Source: an uncultured Ruminococcus sp.
GTDB taxonomy: Bacteria > Bacillota > Clostridia > Oscillospirales > Ruminococcaceae
DNA length: 64,000 nt
Direction: 5' to 3'
Assembly (NCBI GenBank): GCA_937910385.1
Contig: CALEPT010000123.1
Span: 1 to 64,000 of the forward strand
The notes under the pieces were generated by a model. The model was not told where the DNA came from. It ran no database searches and worked only from the letters and a program-made list of their open reading frames with translations. A program made the translations under genes and the position numbers. Each line of letters starts with the position of its first letter. Positions within the stretch are counted from its first letter, which is position 1. Shown one piece after another: positions 1-8,293 of the stretch.

Positions 1-161
1 ATTGTGCAAGTATACGAAATTTAGACCCAGCAGTTGCGGGGTTCTGAATAGTTACAAAAAAATATATAATACAAATTATAACTACATTATACAAGTTTTT
101 GCAGAATGTGTCAAGTGCTAAACTCTGCTATAAGAACTTTAACGGTAAGCGCAAAAAAGTA

Positions 162-190
162 TTGACAACAGGGGCTTCTTGTGATATAAT
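162..190 (+). promoter_or_regulatory. Sigma-A promoter of the first gene
   Basis: TTGACA at 162-167 and TATAAT at 185-190 are both consensus and separated by 17 bp. Transcription should start near 197, leaving a leader of about 40 nt before the start codon at 240. Bases 1-161 hold no gene or recognisable element. Confidence 0.85.
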
Positions 191-239
191 ATATAAAACC
201 TATATAATTAATATGCAATTGTTTGAAAGGAGCATCGGC

Positions 240-1619
240 ATGAATTCAGATTATTTAAGCAGGGCTATATATCAAAAGTATATTGAACCAACCAGACATG
301 ACCGGAGCCTCAGCATAGGAATAGAGATAGAAATGCCTGTTGTGAATCTCAGGAAAGAGCCCGTTGACGAGAGCGTTCCGCTTGCCGCAGCAGATGAATT
401 CCGGAGACGCTGCGGATTTGAATCTGTCAGCAGCGACGCCGACGGCAATGTGAACTCGATGACCGAGAGTTCTACGGGAGACAACCTCTCGTTCGACTGC
501 TCCTACTCAAATCTCGAGCTCTCGCTCGGCAAGGGAAGCGACCTCTTTGAAATAAAGTCCCGCTTCGATAAATATTACCGCGTGTTGAGCGATATACTTG
601 CAGAGCACGATTATGCGCTCACGGGCATGGGTGTTAATCCTTTCTGCAACATAAACCACAACAAGCCCATTCCCAACGAGCGATACAGAATGCTTTACCA
701 TTATCTGCATTCATATAAAAAGTACAACATTGAGAGAAAGTTCCACGACCGCCCCGATTTCGGGACGTTTACCAGCGCTTCTCAGGTTCAGCTCGACGTG
801 GACTATGACAGGCTGATAGATACGCTCAACGTAACGGGTCTGCTCGAACCATACAAATCGCTGCTTTTTGCAAACTCATATCTGCCCGACCACCCGGAAT
901 ACCTCTGCTCGAGGAATATGCTCTGGGAACGCAGTATGCAGGGTTACAATCCTCATAACATAGGAATGTTTTCCGATAAGCTCAAAACCGTTGACGAGTT
1001 GATTGAATACATAAAATCACAGTCTATATACTGCATAATGCGTGACGGTAAATACATCGACTTCACGCCTGTGCCTGTTAGGGATTATTTCTCGCTTCAA
1101 AATGTCGAGGGCGAATATTTCAACGGCGAGCGTTACGAAAAGATAAGCTTCTCTCCCGTCCCCGATGATCTTCAGTATCTGAGAACTTTCAAATTCGAGG
1201 ATCTTACATTCCGCGGCACAATAGAATACCGCAGCTCATGCTGTCAGCCCATAAGTGATTCGATGACAGTCGCAGCATTCCATACGGGACTCAATGAGCA
1301 GCTGCCTGTACTAAAGGAACTTCTGGAATCCGACAATATCATCTATTCTCACGGCTACAGCGCTAAGGAGCTGCAAGATCTGCTCTCAAAGCGGGAGCTC
1401 CCGCAGTTTATCAACAAAAGAGCTGCATCGGAGCAGCTGATAAATATACTTGATATAGCTTCAAACGGTTTGAAGCTGCGCGGACTCGGCGAGGAAAAGC
1501 TGCTTGAACCGCTTTACGACAGAGCAGAGCGCTTCACGAATCCCGCACGCACTATGGTCGAGGGGCTTGAAAAAGGTCTCCCCATAGAGCACTTCATTGA
1601 GGAATACGGAAGAATTTAG
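240..1619 (+). CDS. Glutamate-cysteine ligase-like protein (GCS2 superfamily)
   Basis: A 459-residue protein resembling the ATP-dependent gamma-glutamylcysteine synthetase superfamily. Visible signs are the early GIEIEMPVV segment (acidic, glutamate/metal-site type), NLELSLGKG, the SASQVQLDVD strand that resembles the ligase motif STQVNLD, and RGTIEYRSSC near residue 315. The start at 240 is chosen because GAAAGGAG lies just upstream; a longer frame opening at 99 would begin upstream of the consensus promoter. It probably joins glutamate to an amine substrate, perhaps cysteine, but the substrate cannot be read from sequence. A second, E. coli-type ligase lies 1.3 kb downstream, so the two may not be redundant. 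Confidence 0.65.
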   Translation: MNSDYLSRAIYQKYIEPTRHDRSLSIGIEIEMPVVNLRKEPVDESVPLAAADEFRRRCGFESVSSDADGNVNSMTESSTGDNLSFDCSYSNLELSLGKGSDLFEIKSRFDKYYRVLSDILAEHDYALTGMGVNPFCNINHNKPIPNERYRMLYHYLHSYKKYNIERKFHDRPDFGTFTSASQVQLDVDYDRLIDTLNVTGLLEPYKSLLFANSYLPDHPEYLCSRNMLWERSMQGYNPHNIGMFSDKLKTVDELIEYIKSQSIYCIMRDGKYIDFTPVPVRDYFSLQNVEGEYFNGERYEKISFSPVPDDLQYLRTFKFEDLTFRGTIEYRSSCCQPISDSMTVAAFHTGLNEQLPVLKELLESDNIIYSHGYSAKELQDLLSKRELPQFINKRAASEQLINILDIASNGLKLRGLGEEKLLEPLYDRAERFTNPARTMVEGLEKGLPIEHFIEEYGRI

Positions 1620-1644
1620 GTTTCAGGTGTCAGGACATACGCTT

Positions 1645-1724
1645 GGGATTCCAAAGGGAGGTATCTCCCTTTGGTCAGGGCCACAGGACAGACAGCCCCG
1701 TGTAGGGTTTGGGGCAAAGCCCCG
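1645..1724 (+). repeat. Dispersed palindromic intergenic repeat, copy 1
   Basis: GGGATT is followed by a perfect 10-bp hairpin (CCAAAGGGAG / CTCCCTTTGG, loop GTAT, 1651-1674), CAGGG and a GGGGC-AAA-GCCCC hairpin (1711-1723). Related copies lie near 9395, 28768, 30281 and 61978. It separates the convergent genes ending at 1619 and 1803 and may also act as a terminator. Confidence 0.75.
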
Positions 1725-1802
1725 ATATCCGAAGGCGTTCCCTAAATAATATACCTTTCAAATTCCCTTTAATACGGGCGACAGTAAGGGACGCACCTAC
1801 AG

Positions 1803-2651
1803 TCAAAGAATTTCTTCTGCATATTCATTGGCAAGCGCGAACATTTCGTCTGCACGCTCCGGCAGGTCGGACAGATATGTTATCATCAGCTCCTTTTCAG
1901 GGTAGACCAGACAGCGCTGTCCCCATTTGCCGTTTATAGAAAAGCCATGTGCGTTCACACCAAAAAAGTAACCGTAACCGCCGCTTTCCGTTTTTACCTT
2001 TGCGGTCAAAGAGTCCATAACACGCTCGCGTGATATGAGCTGTATACTGCCAAATTCCCCGCCTTGCAGGCAGAGCTGTCCGAACAGGCTGAGCTCATGC
2101 ACGGTGAGCTCCATACCCGTTGCTCCGTAGAAATGTCCCTCGGGTGAGGTCTGATAAACGGGGCGCGGAATTCCCAGAGGCTCGAAAAGGCGCGGCATAA
2201 GGTAATCTATCAGAGGCATTCCAACAGCATTTTCGCAGGCAGCTCCAACCAGATATGCGGGGATATTCGAGTAATTATAGCTCGCGTCGGTGTTATCCAC
2301 GGGCAGCGAAAGAATGTACTCAGTCCAATCCTCCCCCTGCGGGCGGAAGGGATACTTCCCCGCAGTCATGGACATGAACCGCCCGACGGTCAGCCGCTTG
2401 AAGTCCTCGGTCATCATGCTGTGATACCGCCTTTCAAGCAGTTCGTACAGCAGGCAGTCGGGAGAAAGCTTTCCCTCGTCTGCGGCTATCGAAACTGCTG
2501 CGGAGGTAAGGGACTTTGTGGCGGAATAAATGGGATAACGCCTGTCCTCATGAAAGAAATGACGCAGCACGATATCTCCGCTGCGGAATACCTCAATACC
2601 GTGAACATTAAGTCCCGCTTTCTCAATTTTTCTTATTATATTATCGTACAT
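1803..2651 (-). CDS. Beta-lactamase-fold serine hydrolase
   Basis: A 282-residue cytoplasmic protein of the class C beta-lactamase / penicillin-binding-protein fold. The catalytic SxxK is SATK near residue 43, the YxN motif is YSN near residue 125 (YNYSN), and GKWG near residue 238 sits where the third KTG/HxG motif is expected. There is no signal peptide. It is shorter than typical 350-residue family members and probably acts as an esterase or peptidase rather than a resistance enzyme. CTCCTT on the plus strand just upstream of the start is the reverse complement of an AAGGAG ribosome-binding site. It is transcribed divergently from the ligase at 2902. Confidence 0.75.
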   Translation of the reverse strand: MYDNIIRKIEKAGLNVHGIEVFRSGDIVLRHFFHEDRRYPIYSATKSLTSAAVSIAADEGKLSPDCLLYELLERRYHSMMTEDFKRLTVGRFMSMTAGKYPFRPQGEDWTEYILSLPVDNTDASYNYSNIPAYLVGAACENAVGMPLIDYLMPRLFEPLGIPRPVYQTSPEGHFYGATGMELTVHELSLFGQLCLQGGEFGSIQLISRERVMDSLTAKVKTESGGYGYFFGVNAHGFSINGKWGQRCLVYPEKELMITYLSDLPERADEMFALANEYAEEIL

Positions 2652-2669
2652 AATGCGTTCCTCCTTAAT

Positions 2670-2803
2670 ATTATAGTGGACGTCAAAAAGAATTTGACGT
2701 TCACAATAATAAATGATTTAAATTGCCCCGCACATACGCAAATTAACGTTTGCTCCGTGCGGATCGGCAAATAGCAAACGCCAAAAGATTTTGTCGTTTG
2801 CTA
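2670..2803. other. Three consecutive hairpins in a divergent spacer
   Basis: Hairpin 1 (2670-2710) has a 12-bp GTGgACGTCAAA stem plus 5 more pairs. Hairpin 2 (2728-2762) has CCGCAC/GTGCGG outside and GCAAA/TTTGC inside. Hairpin 3 (2772-2803) has TAGCAAACG/CGTTTGCTA with an inner CAAAA/TTTTG. The right arm of hairpin 2 (CGTTTGC, 2747-2753) also matches the left arm of hairpin 3 (GCAAACG, 2774-2780), so alternative pairing is possible. No T-tract follows. Confidence 0.6.
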
Positions 2804-2901
2804 TATATGATCCTGCAGGGCGCAGCCGCTCTATCAGCTCAAAGCTTTCATTCAAGGATATTATACATCACATCGGTCAAAATCGTCAAGAGGTGAAGAA
2901 C

Positions 2902-4080
2902 ATGAAAAACTCCCCGTATTTCTATTCGGGCAATTTCGGACTCGAGCGTGAAACGCTCCGGGTCGATAAGAATGGCAGGCTCTCGGTCACGCCGCACCCG
3001 TTTGACAGTAAATACATAACTCGCGATTTCTGCGAAAATCAGATAGAGATAATAACTCCTGTCTGCGGCAGTACCGACGAAATGCTCGATAAACTCGGAA
3101 AGCTTGACAGCGAGGCAAGAGCTGTTCTTGATACGATAGGCGAGCGTATCTGGCTTTACAGCAATCCTCCGCATTTTGAAACCGAGAACGATATTCCGAT
3201 AGCCGCATTCGACGGAGAGCAGTCCTCGAAGCGAAGCTACCGTGAAAAGCTCCAGCGGCGCTACGGCAAGCGACTGATGTTATTCTCGGGGATACATTTT
3301 AACTTTTCGTTCGGCGACGATCTGCTGCACGCCCTGCACAAAGGCTCTGCCCTGACTTTCGGGGAGTTCCGCGACAGACTTTATCTGAGGCTCTACAAAC
3401 AGCTCAGCCGGTACAGCTGGCTTTTGGTGCTGTTGACTGCGGCAAGTCCCGTGTATGACCTTTCGCTCGATGAGGACTATGCCGAGGGAGTTGTCCTCAG
3501 CCGCTATTCATCAATGCGAAACAGCGAAAGAGGTTACTGGAACGAGTTCGTTCCGGTGCTTGATCATACCGATTTGAAGGCATATACAGAAAGCATACAG
3601 AACTACGTAAACAAGGGTATGCTGTTTTCGCCGAGCGAGCTTTATCTCCCTATAAGAATGAAGCCGCGCGGAGCTAATACGCTCGAAAATTTAGCCGAAA
3701 ACGGCGTAGATCATATCGAACTGAGAATGTTCGACCTCAATCCGCTCGAACCGCTCGGAATAAACCGCAGCGACCTGAAATTCGCTCATCTGCTGATACT
3801 TTACCTCATCAGTCTTGACGACTTTGAGTACACCGAACAGCTCCAGTACGAGGCAGTGGAAAACCACCGCTCCGCCGCCCTTTATGACCTCAGAGGGATT
3901 ACCGTGAGCGGCAGGGATATAATAGGATCGGCGAGAGACATACTTGACTCGATGAAGAGCTTTTTCTCCTCCGACAAAAGTGCTCTCAACACCATCGACT
4001 ATGAGCTCGGCAAGCTTGCTGACAGCAGCGAAAGGGTCTGTGAGAGAGTCATAAAACGTCAGCTGCTTGACGTATTATGA
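2902..4080 (+). CDS. gshA: Glutamate-cysteine ligase, E. coli / GshF N-terminal type
   Basis: A 392-residue ATP-dependent ligase that forms gamma-glutamylcysteine from glutamate and cysteine. It begins with the diagnostic GLERETLRV segment (about residues 14-22), then IEIITP, FSGIHFNFSFG and a RMFDLNPLEPLG segment near residue 275, all typical of the GshA family. ATG 2902 is preferred because AGGTGAAG lies 5-10 nt upstream; the frame is open to 2791. No GshF-type ATP-grasp domain is fused and no separate glutathione synthetase is nearby, so the product may stay as gamma-glutamylcysteine. The next gene, 48 bp downstream, is a class II amidotransferase. Confidence 0.88.
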   Translation: MKNSPYFYSGNFGLERETLRVDKNGRLSVTPHPFDSKYITRDFCENQIEIITPVCGSTDEMLDKLGKLDSEARAVLDTIGERIWLYSNPPHFETENDIPIAAFDGEQSSKRSYREKLQRRYGKRLMLFSGIHFNFSFGDDLLHALHKGSALTFGEFRDRLYLRLYKQLSRYSWLLVLLTAASPVYDLSLDEDYAEGVVLSRYSSMRNSERGYWNEFVPVLDHTDLKAYTESIQNYVNKGMLFSPSELYLPIRMKPRGANTLENLAENGVDHIELRMFDLNPLEPLGINRSDLKFAHLLILYLISLDDFEYTEQLQYEAVENHRSAALYDLRGITVSGRDIIGSARDILDSMKSFFSSDKSALNTIDYELGKLADSSERVCERVIKRQLLDVL

Positions 4081-4128
4081 AAATGACGGTATAATTATAT
4101 TGAACATATTGCAGACAGGGTGATAAAA

Positions 4129-4887
4129 ATGTGTGAGCTTTTAGGCTTTTCGTCCGCTAAGCCGGCGGATGTAAGAGATTATCTGAGGGAATTCTACTCC
4201 CATAGTGAAAGACATCCCCACGGCTGGGGACTTATGCGTGAGAACGGCGGTCACAGGGACATCATTAAGGAAAACTGCAAGGCTTCGGAAAGCATTATAC
4301 TCGGGGACATCATAAACGGTACTTCACCTCAGAAGAATATGCTCGCCCATATACGCTTTGCTACTGTGGGCTCGATCAAATATGAAAACTGCCACCCCTA
4401 CAGCGCAAAGGATCTCACAGGCAGAGAGTGGACGCTGATACACAACGGGACCATTTTTTCGGCAAGAGATCTTATAAAATACATGAATACCCAGAAGGGC
4501 GACACTGATTCAGAGAGGCTTTTCCTCTATCTTATGGACAGGGTAAACGAGGTTCAGGGACAATCGCCGCTTTCAGCAGGTAAACGCTTCGAGCTGGTCG
4601 AGGAGATAATAATAAAGGCTGCTCCGAGAAACAAGCTAAACCTGATGATATTTGACGGTGAATTGCTTTATGTCCACAAAAATATGCGCGATACCATGAG
4701 ATATAAGCATTTTTCCGACGGATATATCTTCTCCACGACCGCGCTCGGCGACGACTGGGGCGACTTCCCTATGGCACAGCTCATAGCCTTTCGCAACGGC
4801 GAGATAGTGTTCAACGGCAAGACCCACGACGGTATCTTCGTCCCTACTCTCGAATACATCACGGCAATGGACGCGATGAATATTTAA
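4129..4887 (+). CDS. Class II glutamine amidotransferase (YafJ/EgtC-like)
   Basis: A 252-residue Ntn-hydrolase. The start is set at ATG 4129, not the in-frame GTG at 4120, because the family needs Cys2 as the N-terminal nucleophile (MCELLGF) and AGGGTG sits 8 nt upstream. Other family marks are HPHGWGL (near residue 33), AHIRFATVG (near 75), LIHNGTI (near 104) and DSERLF. No synthetase domain is attached, so it is a stand-alone amidase. Relatives include YafJ and EgtC, which hydrolyses a gamma-glutamyl bond in ergothioneine synthesis. The gshA neighbour makes a gamma-glutamyl substrate plausible but unproven. No egtB or egtD is present. Confidence 0.82.
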   Translation: MCELLGFSSAKPADVRDYLREFYSHSERHPHGWGLMRENGGHRDIIKENCKASESIILGDIINGTSPQKNMLAHIRFATVGSIKYENCHPYSAKDLTGREWTLIHNGTIFSARDLIKYMNTQKGDTDSERLFLYLMDRVNEVQGQSPLSAGKRFELVEEIIIKAAPRNKLNLMIFDGELLYVHKNMRDTMRYKHFSDGYIFSTTALGDDWGDFPMAQLIAFRNGEIVFNGKTHDGIFVPTLEYITAMDAMNI

Positions 4888-4922
4888 AAACAGTACACCT
4901 GAAACTAAAATACACATCATTT

Positions 4923-4943
4923 GGCGGACAAAATATGTCCGCC
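4923..4943 (+). terminator. Terminator-like hairpin after the amidotransferase
   Basis: GGCGGACA (4923-4930), loop AAATA, TGTCCGCC (4936-4943), followed by TTAATT. The T-tract is weak. It belongs to the GGCGGACA hairpin series that recurs across the window. Confidence 0.6.
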
Positions 4944-5051
4944 TTAATTCCAGAATATAAATCATACTATTCTGATGTGATTTATATGTATAATTTTTCT
5001 GCCAATTGCCCAATAGGTTTCATACAATCAACCAAAATCCACAAAAACCTA

Positions 5052-5080
5052 TTGACATTTTCCAAAGCGGAGTGTATTAT
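5052..5080 (+). promoter_or_regulatory. Promoter of the sulfate importer operon
   Basis: TTGACA at 5052-5057 and TATTAT at 5075-5080, spacing 17 bp. The predicted start near 5087 lies about 10 bp before the inverted repeat at 5097 and gives a 5' leader of about 250 nt before the binding-protein gene. Confidence 0.8.
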
Positions 5081-5096
5081 ATAACTACACCGCAAA

Positions 5097-5122
5097 CATA
5101 GTATTTTGGTATGAATACTATG
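5097..5122. promoter_or_regulatory. Operator-like inverted repeat
   Basis: CATAGTATT (5097-5105), 8-nt spacer, AATACTATG (5114-5122): perfect 9-bp arms starting about 10 bp after the predicted transcription start. Position and symmetry fit a repressor operator, for example an Rrf2/CymR-type sulfur regulator, but the regulator is not in the window. It could instead act as an RNA hairpin. Confidence 0.5.
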
Positions 5123-5154
5123 TTTAACAAAAATATCTGATAGGAGGCTGAAAT

Positions 5155-5265
5155 ATGAATACATTGTTTTTCGCAGCCGGGGGAGTAATACGCTGTTGTA
5201 CGAAGGTCATGCCCATATCTGTGGCTGATGCACATAAAGCAGACTGCCGAATGCAGACCATGTGA
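5155..5265 (+). CDS. Putative leader peptide with a Cys-Cys motif
   Basis: A 36-codon ORF beginning MNTLFFAAGGVIRCCTKV, with a strong ATAGGAGGC ribosome-binding site 8 nt before ATG 5155 and stop TGA at 5263-5265. It lies in the leader between the promoter and the sulfate-binding protein gene. Adjacent cysteine codons 14-15 and a third cysteine at 31 would let ribosome stalling report cysteine supply, as in amino-acid attenuation leaders. It is hydrophobic only at the start and has no known domain. A weak GCCGC/GCGGC hairpin (5281-5298) follows; no clear terminator or antiterminator was seen, so a control role is inference. Confidence 0.55.
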   Translation: MNTLFFAAGGVIRCCTKVMPISVADAHKADCRMQTM

Positions 5266-5339
5266 ACTTATCCCATTTACGCCGCAGAATTAAGCGGCTT
5301 CACAAATCTGAACGATAACTAAGAAAGAGGTTTTATATT

Positions 5340-6371
5340 ATGAAAAAGAACATTTTTAAGCTTACAGCATTCACACTCGCCGCTGCTACAGCAGCTCTCT
5401 CATTCACAGCCTGCGGCAAAGACAGCAGCGCTAAGGATTCAAAAAGCTACTCAATAGTAAACGTTTCCTACGACCCCACTCGTGAGCTTTATGTTGCTTA
5501 CAATGAGGCATTCAAGGCACACTGGGAGTCAGAGCATGATTCCACAGTAGAGATCACTCAGTCACACGGCGGATCGGGCAAGCAGGCTCTTGAGGTTGCA
5601 AACGGAAATCCCGCTGACGTTGTAACGCTCGCTCTTGAGTACGACGTAAAGGCTGTAGAGGACGCAGGTCTCATCGAGCCGGGCTGGATAGACGAATTCC
5701 CGCTCGACAGCTCGCCCTACACCTCAACTATCGTCTTCCTCGTAAGAAAGGGCAATCCCAAGAATATTCAGGACTGGGGCGACCTCGTAAGAGACGATGT
5801 CGGTATCATCACTCCCAACCCCAAGACCTCGGGCGGTGCTCGTTGGAATCACCTCGCTGCATGGGCATGGGCTCAGAGAGAGTATGATAACGACGAGACA
5901 AAGGTACTCGATTACATCAAGAAGCTCTATGCAAACGTTCTCGTACTCGACTCCGGTGCAAGAGGCGCTACGAACTCCTTCGTTGAGAACAAGCAGGGCG
6001 ACGTGCTCCTCGCATGGGAGAACGAAGCGTTCCTCTCGCTTCAGGAATATCCCGACGAATATGAGATAGTTACTCCCAGCATAAGCATTCTTGCACAGCC
6101 CTCTGTTGCAGTCGTTGACTCAGTCGTTGACAAGAATGGCACACGCGAAGTAGCTACAGAGTACCTCAACTACCTCTATTCCGAGGAAGCACAGCGCATT
6201 GCAGGCGAGAATTTCTACAGACCTTCAAACGAAACTGTACTTGCAGAATTCAGCGATGTTTTCGATCTTGATCTCGATCTCGTTACAATAGACGACTTCG
6301 GCGGCTGGGATGAGGCGTTTGAGAAGCACTTCGCCGACGGCGGACTCTTTGACCAGATCTATGAGCAGTAA
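5340..6371 (+). CDS. sbp: Sulfate/thiosulfate ABC transporter substrate-binding lipoprotein
   Basis: A 343-residue periplasmic-binding-type protein that captures sulfate or thiosulfate for the CysTWA importer. It has a lipoprotein signal (MKKNIFK, hydrophobic core, lipobox FTAC, Cys25). Family segments follow: YDPTRELY, SHGGSGKQA (anion-binding loop), NPADVVTLALEYDV, NPKTSGGARWNHLAAW and GDVLLAWENEA. AAAGAGG lies 9 nt upstream of ATG 5340. A 208-bp structured spacer separates it from cysT, which may let the binding protein be made in excess of the permease. Sulfate and thiosulfate forms cannot be told apart here. Confidence 0.92.
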   Translation: MKKNIFKLTAFTLAAATAALSFTACGKDSSAKDSKSYSIVNVSYDPTRELYVAYNEAFKAHWESEHDSTVEITQSHGGSGKQALEVANGNPADVVTLALEYDVKAVEDAGLIEPGWIDEFPLDSSPYTSTIVFLVRKGNPKNIQDWGDLVRDDVGIITPNPKTSGGARWNHLAAWAWAQREYDNDETKVLDYIKKLYANVLVLDSGARGATNSFVENKQGDVLLAWENEAFLSLQEYPDEYEIVTPSISILAQPSVAVVDSVVDKNGTREVATEYLNYLYSEEAQRIAGENFYRPSNETVLAEFSDVFDLDLDLVTIDDFGGWDEAFEKHFADGGLFDQIYEQ

Positions 6372-6473
6372 CAAGCTGTGTCGGCTTGGTCGCATTAAAA
6401 ATCCAATAGCGACATACCCTCATGCTCACACAGAATCCTACCTCGCATTCGGGCAACCCCGAGCTACTCTGAA

Positions 6474-6541
6474 CTCTCTGCGAAGTCGGAACCTATATCC
6501 TCACCGGATCGTTTTAAGTACGGACTTCGGTATATAGAGAG
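6474..6541 (+). other. Long-range stem in the sbp-cysT spacer
   Basis: CTCTCT-g-CGAAGTC (6474-6487) pairs with GACTTCG (6523-6529) and AGAGAG (6536-6541), enclosing a smaller GC-containing segment. Upstream in the same spacer, CTGTGT and ACACAG enclose a GTCGC/GCGAC stem. There is no T-tract. It may stabilise the 3' end of sbp mRNA or reduce read-through into the permease genes. Confidence 0.4.
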
Positions 6542-6579
6542 TATACTATCCATTTTACTATGTTATGAGGCTGATCTTA

Positions 6580-7410
6580 ATGAAAAAGAAAGTAAGGATA
6601 ATTCCCGGTTTTGGCTTATCTATGGGCGTTACGCTGACTCTGCTGGGGCTTATAGTGCTTATACCTCTTGCTTCGCTGATAGTATTCACAGCGAAAATGA
6701 GCTTTAGCGATATAATAGAAGTCATAACAAGACCTCGTGTTGTCGCGAGCTTTAGGGTAAGCCTGCTGACCGCGCTCATTGCCTCCTTGGTGAATGCGGT
6801 AATGGGAGTTGTCCTTGCATGGGTGCTTGTGAGATACGACTTTCCGCTGAAGCGTCTGCTTGACGGAATGATCGAGCTCCCGTTCGCACTGCCCACAGCA
6901 GTTGCGGGCATATCGCTTACCTCTCTCTATGCGGACTCGGGCTTTATGGGAAAGCTCTTCGGCAAATTCGGCATAAAGGTCGCATACACCCGATTCGGTA
7001 TAATCATAGCTCTTATATTCATCGGCATACCCTTTGTGGTAAGAGCCGTTCAGCCCGTGCTTGAGAAGCTTGACCCCCTCTATGAGGAAGCGGCAGGCAT
7101 TCTCGGTGCGAGCCGTACAAAAATATTCTGGAAGATAATACTTCCGGAACTCAGACCTGCGATATTCACGGGCTTCGGTCTTGCATTCGGACGCTGTCTC
7201 GGTGAATACGGCAGCGTAGTGTTCATCGCTGGAAATCAGCCGTTTGAAACGGAGATAACTCCGCTCATCATCATGTCGGAGCTGCAGGAGTATGACTATT
7301 CGAGTGCAACGGCAATAGCCCTCGTAATGCTCGCAGCGGCGTTCCTGATACTTTTCCTCGTGAACCTGATACAGATACACAACTCTAAAATTCTGAAGGG
7401 AGGACACTGA
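6580..7410 (+). CDS. cysT: Sulfate ABC transporter permease CysT
   Basis: A 276-residue integral membrane subunit with about six transmembrane helices. The inner-membrane coupling segment is EEAAGILGASRTKIFWKI near residue 170, which binds the ATPase. It pairs with CysW to form the pore. ATG 6580 is preferred over an in-frame ATG at 6565 because GAGG (6567-6570) sits 9 nt ahead of it. The downstream permease starts 1 nt after the stop, so translation is probably coupled. Confidence 0.9.
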   Translation: MKKKVRIIPGFGLSMGVTLTLLGLIVLIPLASLIVFTAKMSFSDIIEVITRPRVVASFRVSLLTALIASLVNAVMGVVLAWVLVRYDFPLKRLLDGMIELPFALPTAVAGISLTSLYADSGFMGKLFGKFGIKVAYTRFGIIIALIFIGIPFVVRAVQPVLEKLDPLYEEAAGILGASRTKIFWKIILPELRPAIFTGFGLAFGRCLGEYGSVVFIAGNQPFETEITPLIIMSELQEYDYSSATAIALVMLAAAFLILFLVNLIQIHNSKILKGGH

Positions 7411-7411
7411 T

Positions 7412-8293
7412 ATGGCAGCGGAAGCAAAGGCTGCACCCGTGCTCGCAAGAGAGGGCAGCACCGATATTCACGAACAGACCAAAGGCTCGAAATCTGTAAA
7501 ATGGCTGCTCATCGCCCTCAGCGTCCTCTTTCTTTTCGTAATGCTGGTGCTTCCTCTGATAACGGTAGTTTCCGAGGCATTCAAAAAGGGCTTCTCATCT
7601 TATACGGAAGCTATATCTGCGGACGATACACAGAGCGCAGTATGGCTTACTCTCGAAGCGACGGTCATCGCGGTCATTATCAATACTGTATTCGGACTTT
7701 TTGCAGCGTGGGCGGTAACGAAATTCCGCTTCAAGGGCAAAAAGCTTCTCGTGACTCTCATCGACCTCCCTGTAACGGTATCACCTATCATTGCGGGTCT
7801 CATCTACGTGCTGACCTTCGGCAGACAGAGTGCGATATATCCGTTTCTGGAGGCTCACGACCTGCGTGTTGTATATGCCGTGCCGGGAATAATCCTCGCA
7901 ACGGTATTCGTAACGTTCCCGTTCATCTCGCGTGAGGTGCTCCCCGTGCTTGAAGCTCAGGGCACAGACGAGGAAGAAGCTGCGGCAATGATGGGCGCTA
8001 AGGGTCTTACTATTTTCAGGAAGATAACCCTCCCCCACATCAAATGGGCGCTTTTGTATGGAATCGTTCTCTGCGCAGCCCGCGCAATGGGAGAATTCGG
8101 CGCTGTATCGGTACTTTCAGGTCACCTCAGAGGTCAGACGGTAACGCTGCCTTTACAGGTCGAGATACTGTTCGGCGATAATAAATATGTGCCTGCGTTC
8201 GCGGTATCATCTATACTCGTGGTGCTGGCGGTAATACTGCTGATACTCAGGAGCATTGTTGAGTATATCGGCAAGAGAAAGGGGCAGAGGTAA
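7412..8293 (+). CDS. cysW: Sulfate ABC transporter permease CysW
   Basis: A 293-residue second permease subunit. A hydrophilic N-terminal extension of about 28 residues precedes the first helix. It has five or six further helices and the coupling loop EEEAAAMMGAKGLTIFRKI near residue 190, followed by CAARAMGEFGAVSV, a stretch conserved in sulfate and molybdate permeases. AGGGAGGA upstream is a good ribosome-binding site. Its stop codon overlaps the cysA start by 1 nt (TAATG). Confidence 0.9.
   Translation: MAAEAKAAPVLAREGSTDIHEQTKGSKSVKWLLIALSVLFLFVMLVLPLITVVSEAFKKGFSSYTEAISADDTQSAVWLTLEATVIAVIINTVFGLFAAWAVTKFRFKGKKLLVTLIDLPVTVSPIIAGLIYVLTFGRQSAIYPFLEAHDLRVVYAVPGIILATVFVTFPFISREVLPVLEAQGTDEEEAAAMMGAKGLTIFRKITLPHIKWALLYGIVLCAARAMGEFGAVSVLSGHLRGQTVTLPLQVEILFGDNKYVPAFAVSSILVVLAVILLILRSIVEYIGKRKGQR

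Noticed and set aside
1709..1939. 76-codon plus-strand ORF over the serine hydrolase end
   Set aside because: It spans the palindromic repeat and the antisense of a clear gene, with no ribosome-binding site and no family resemblance.
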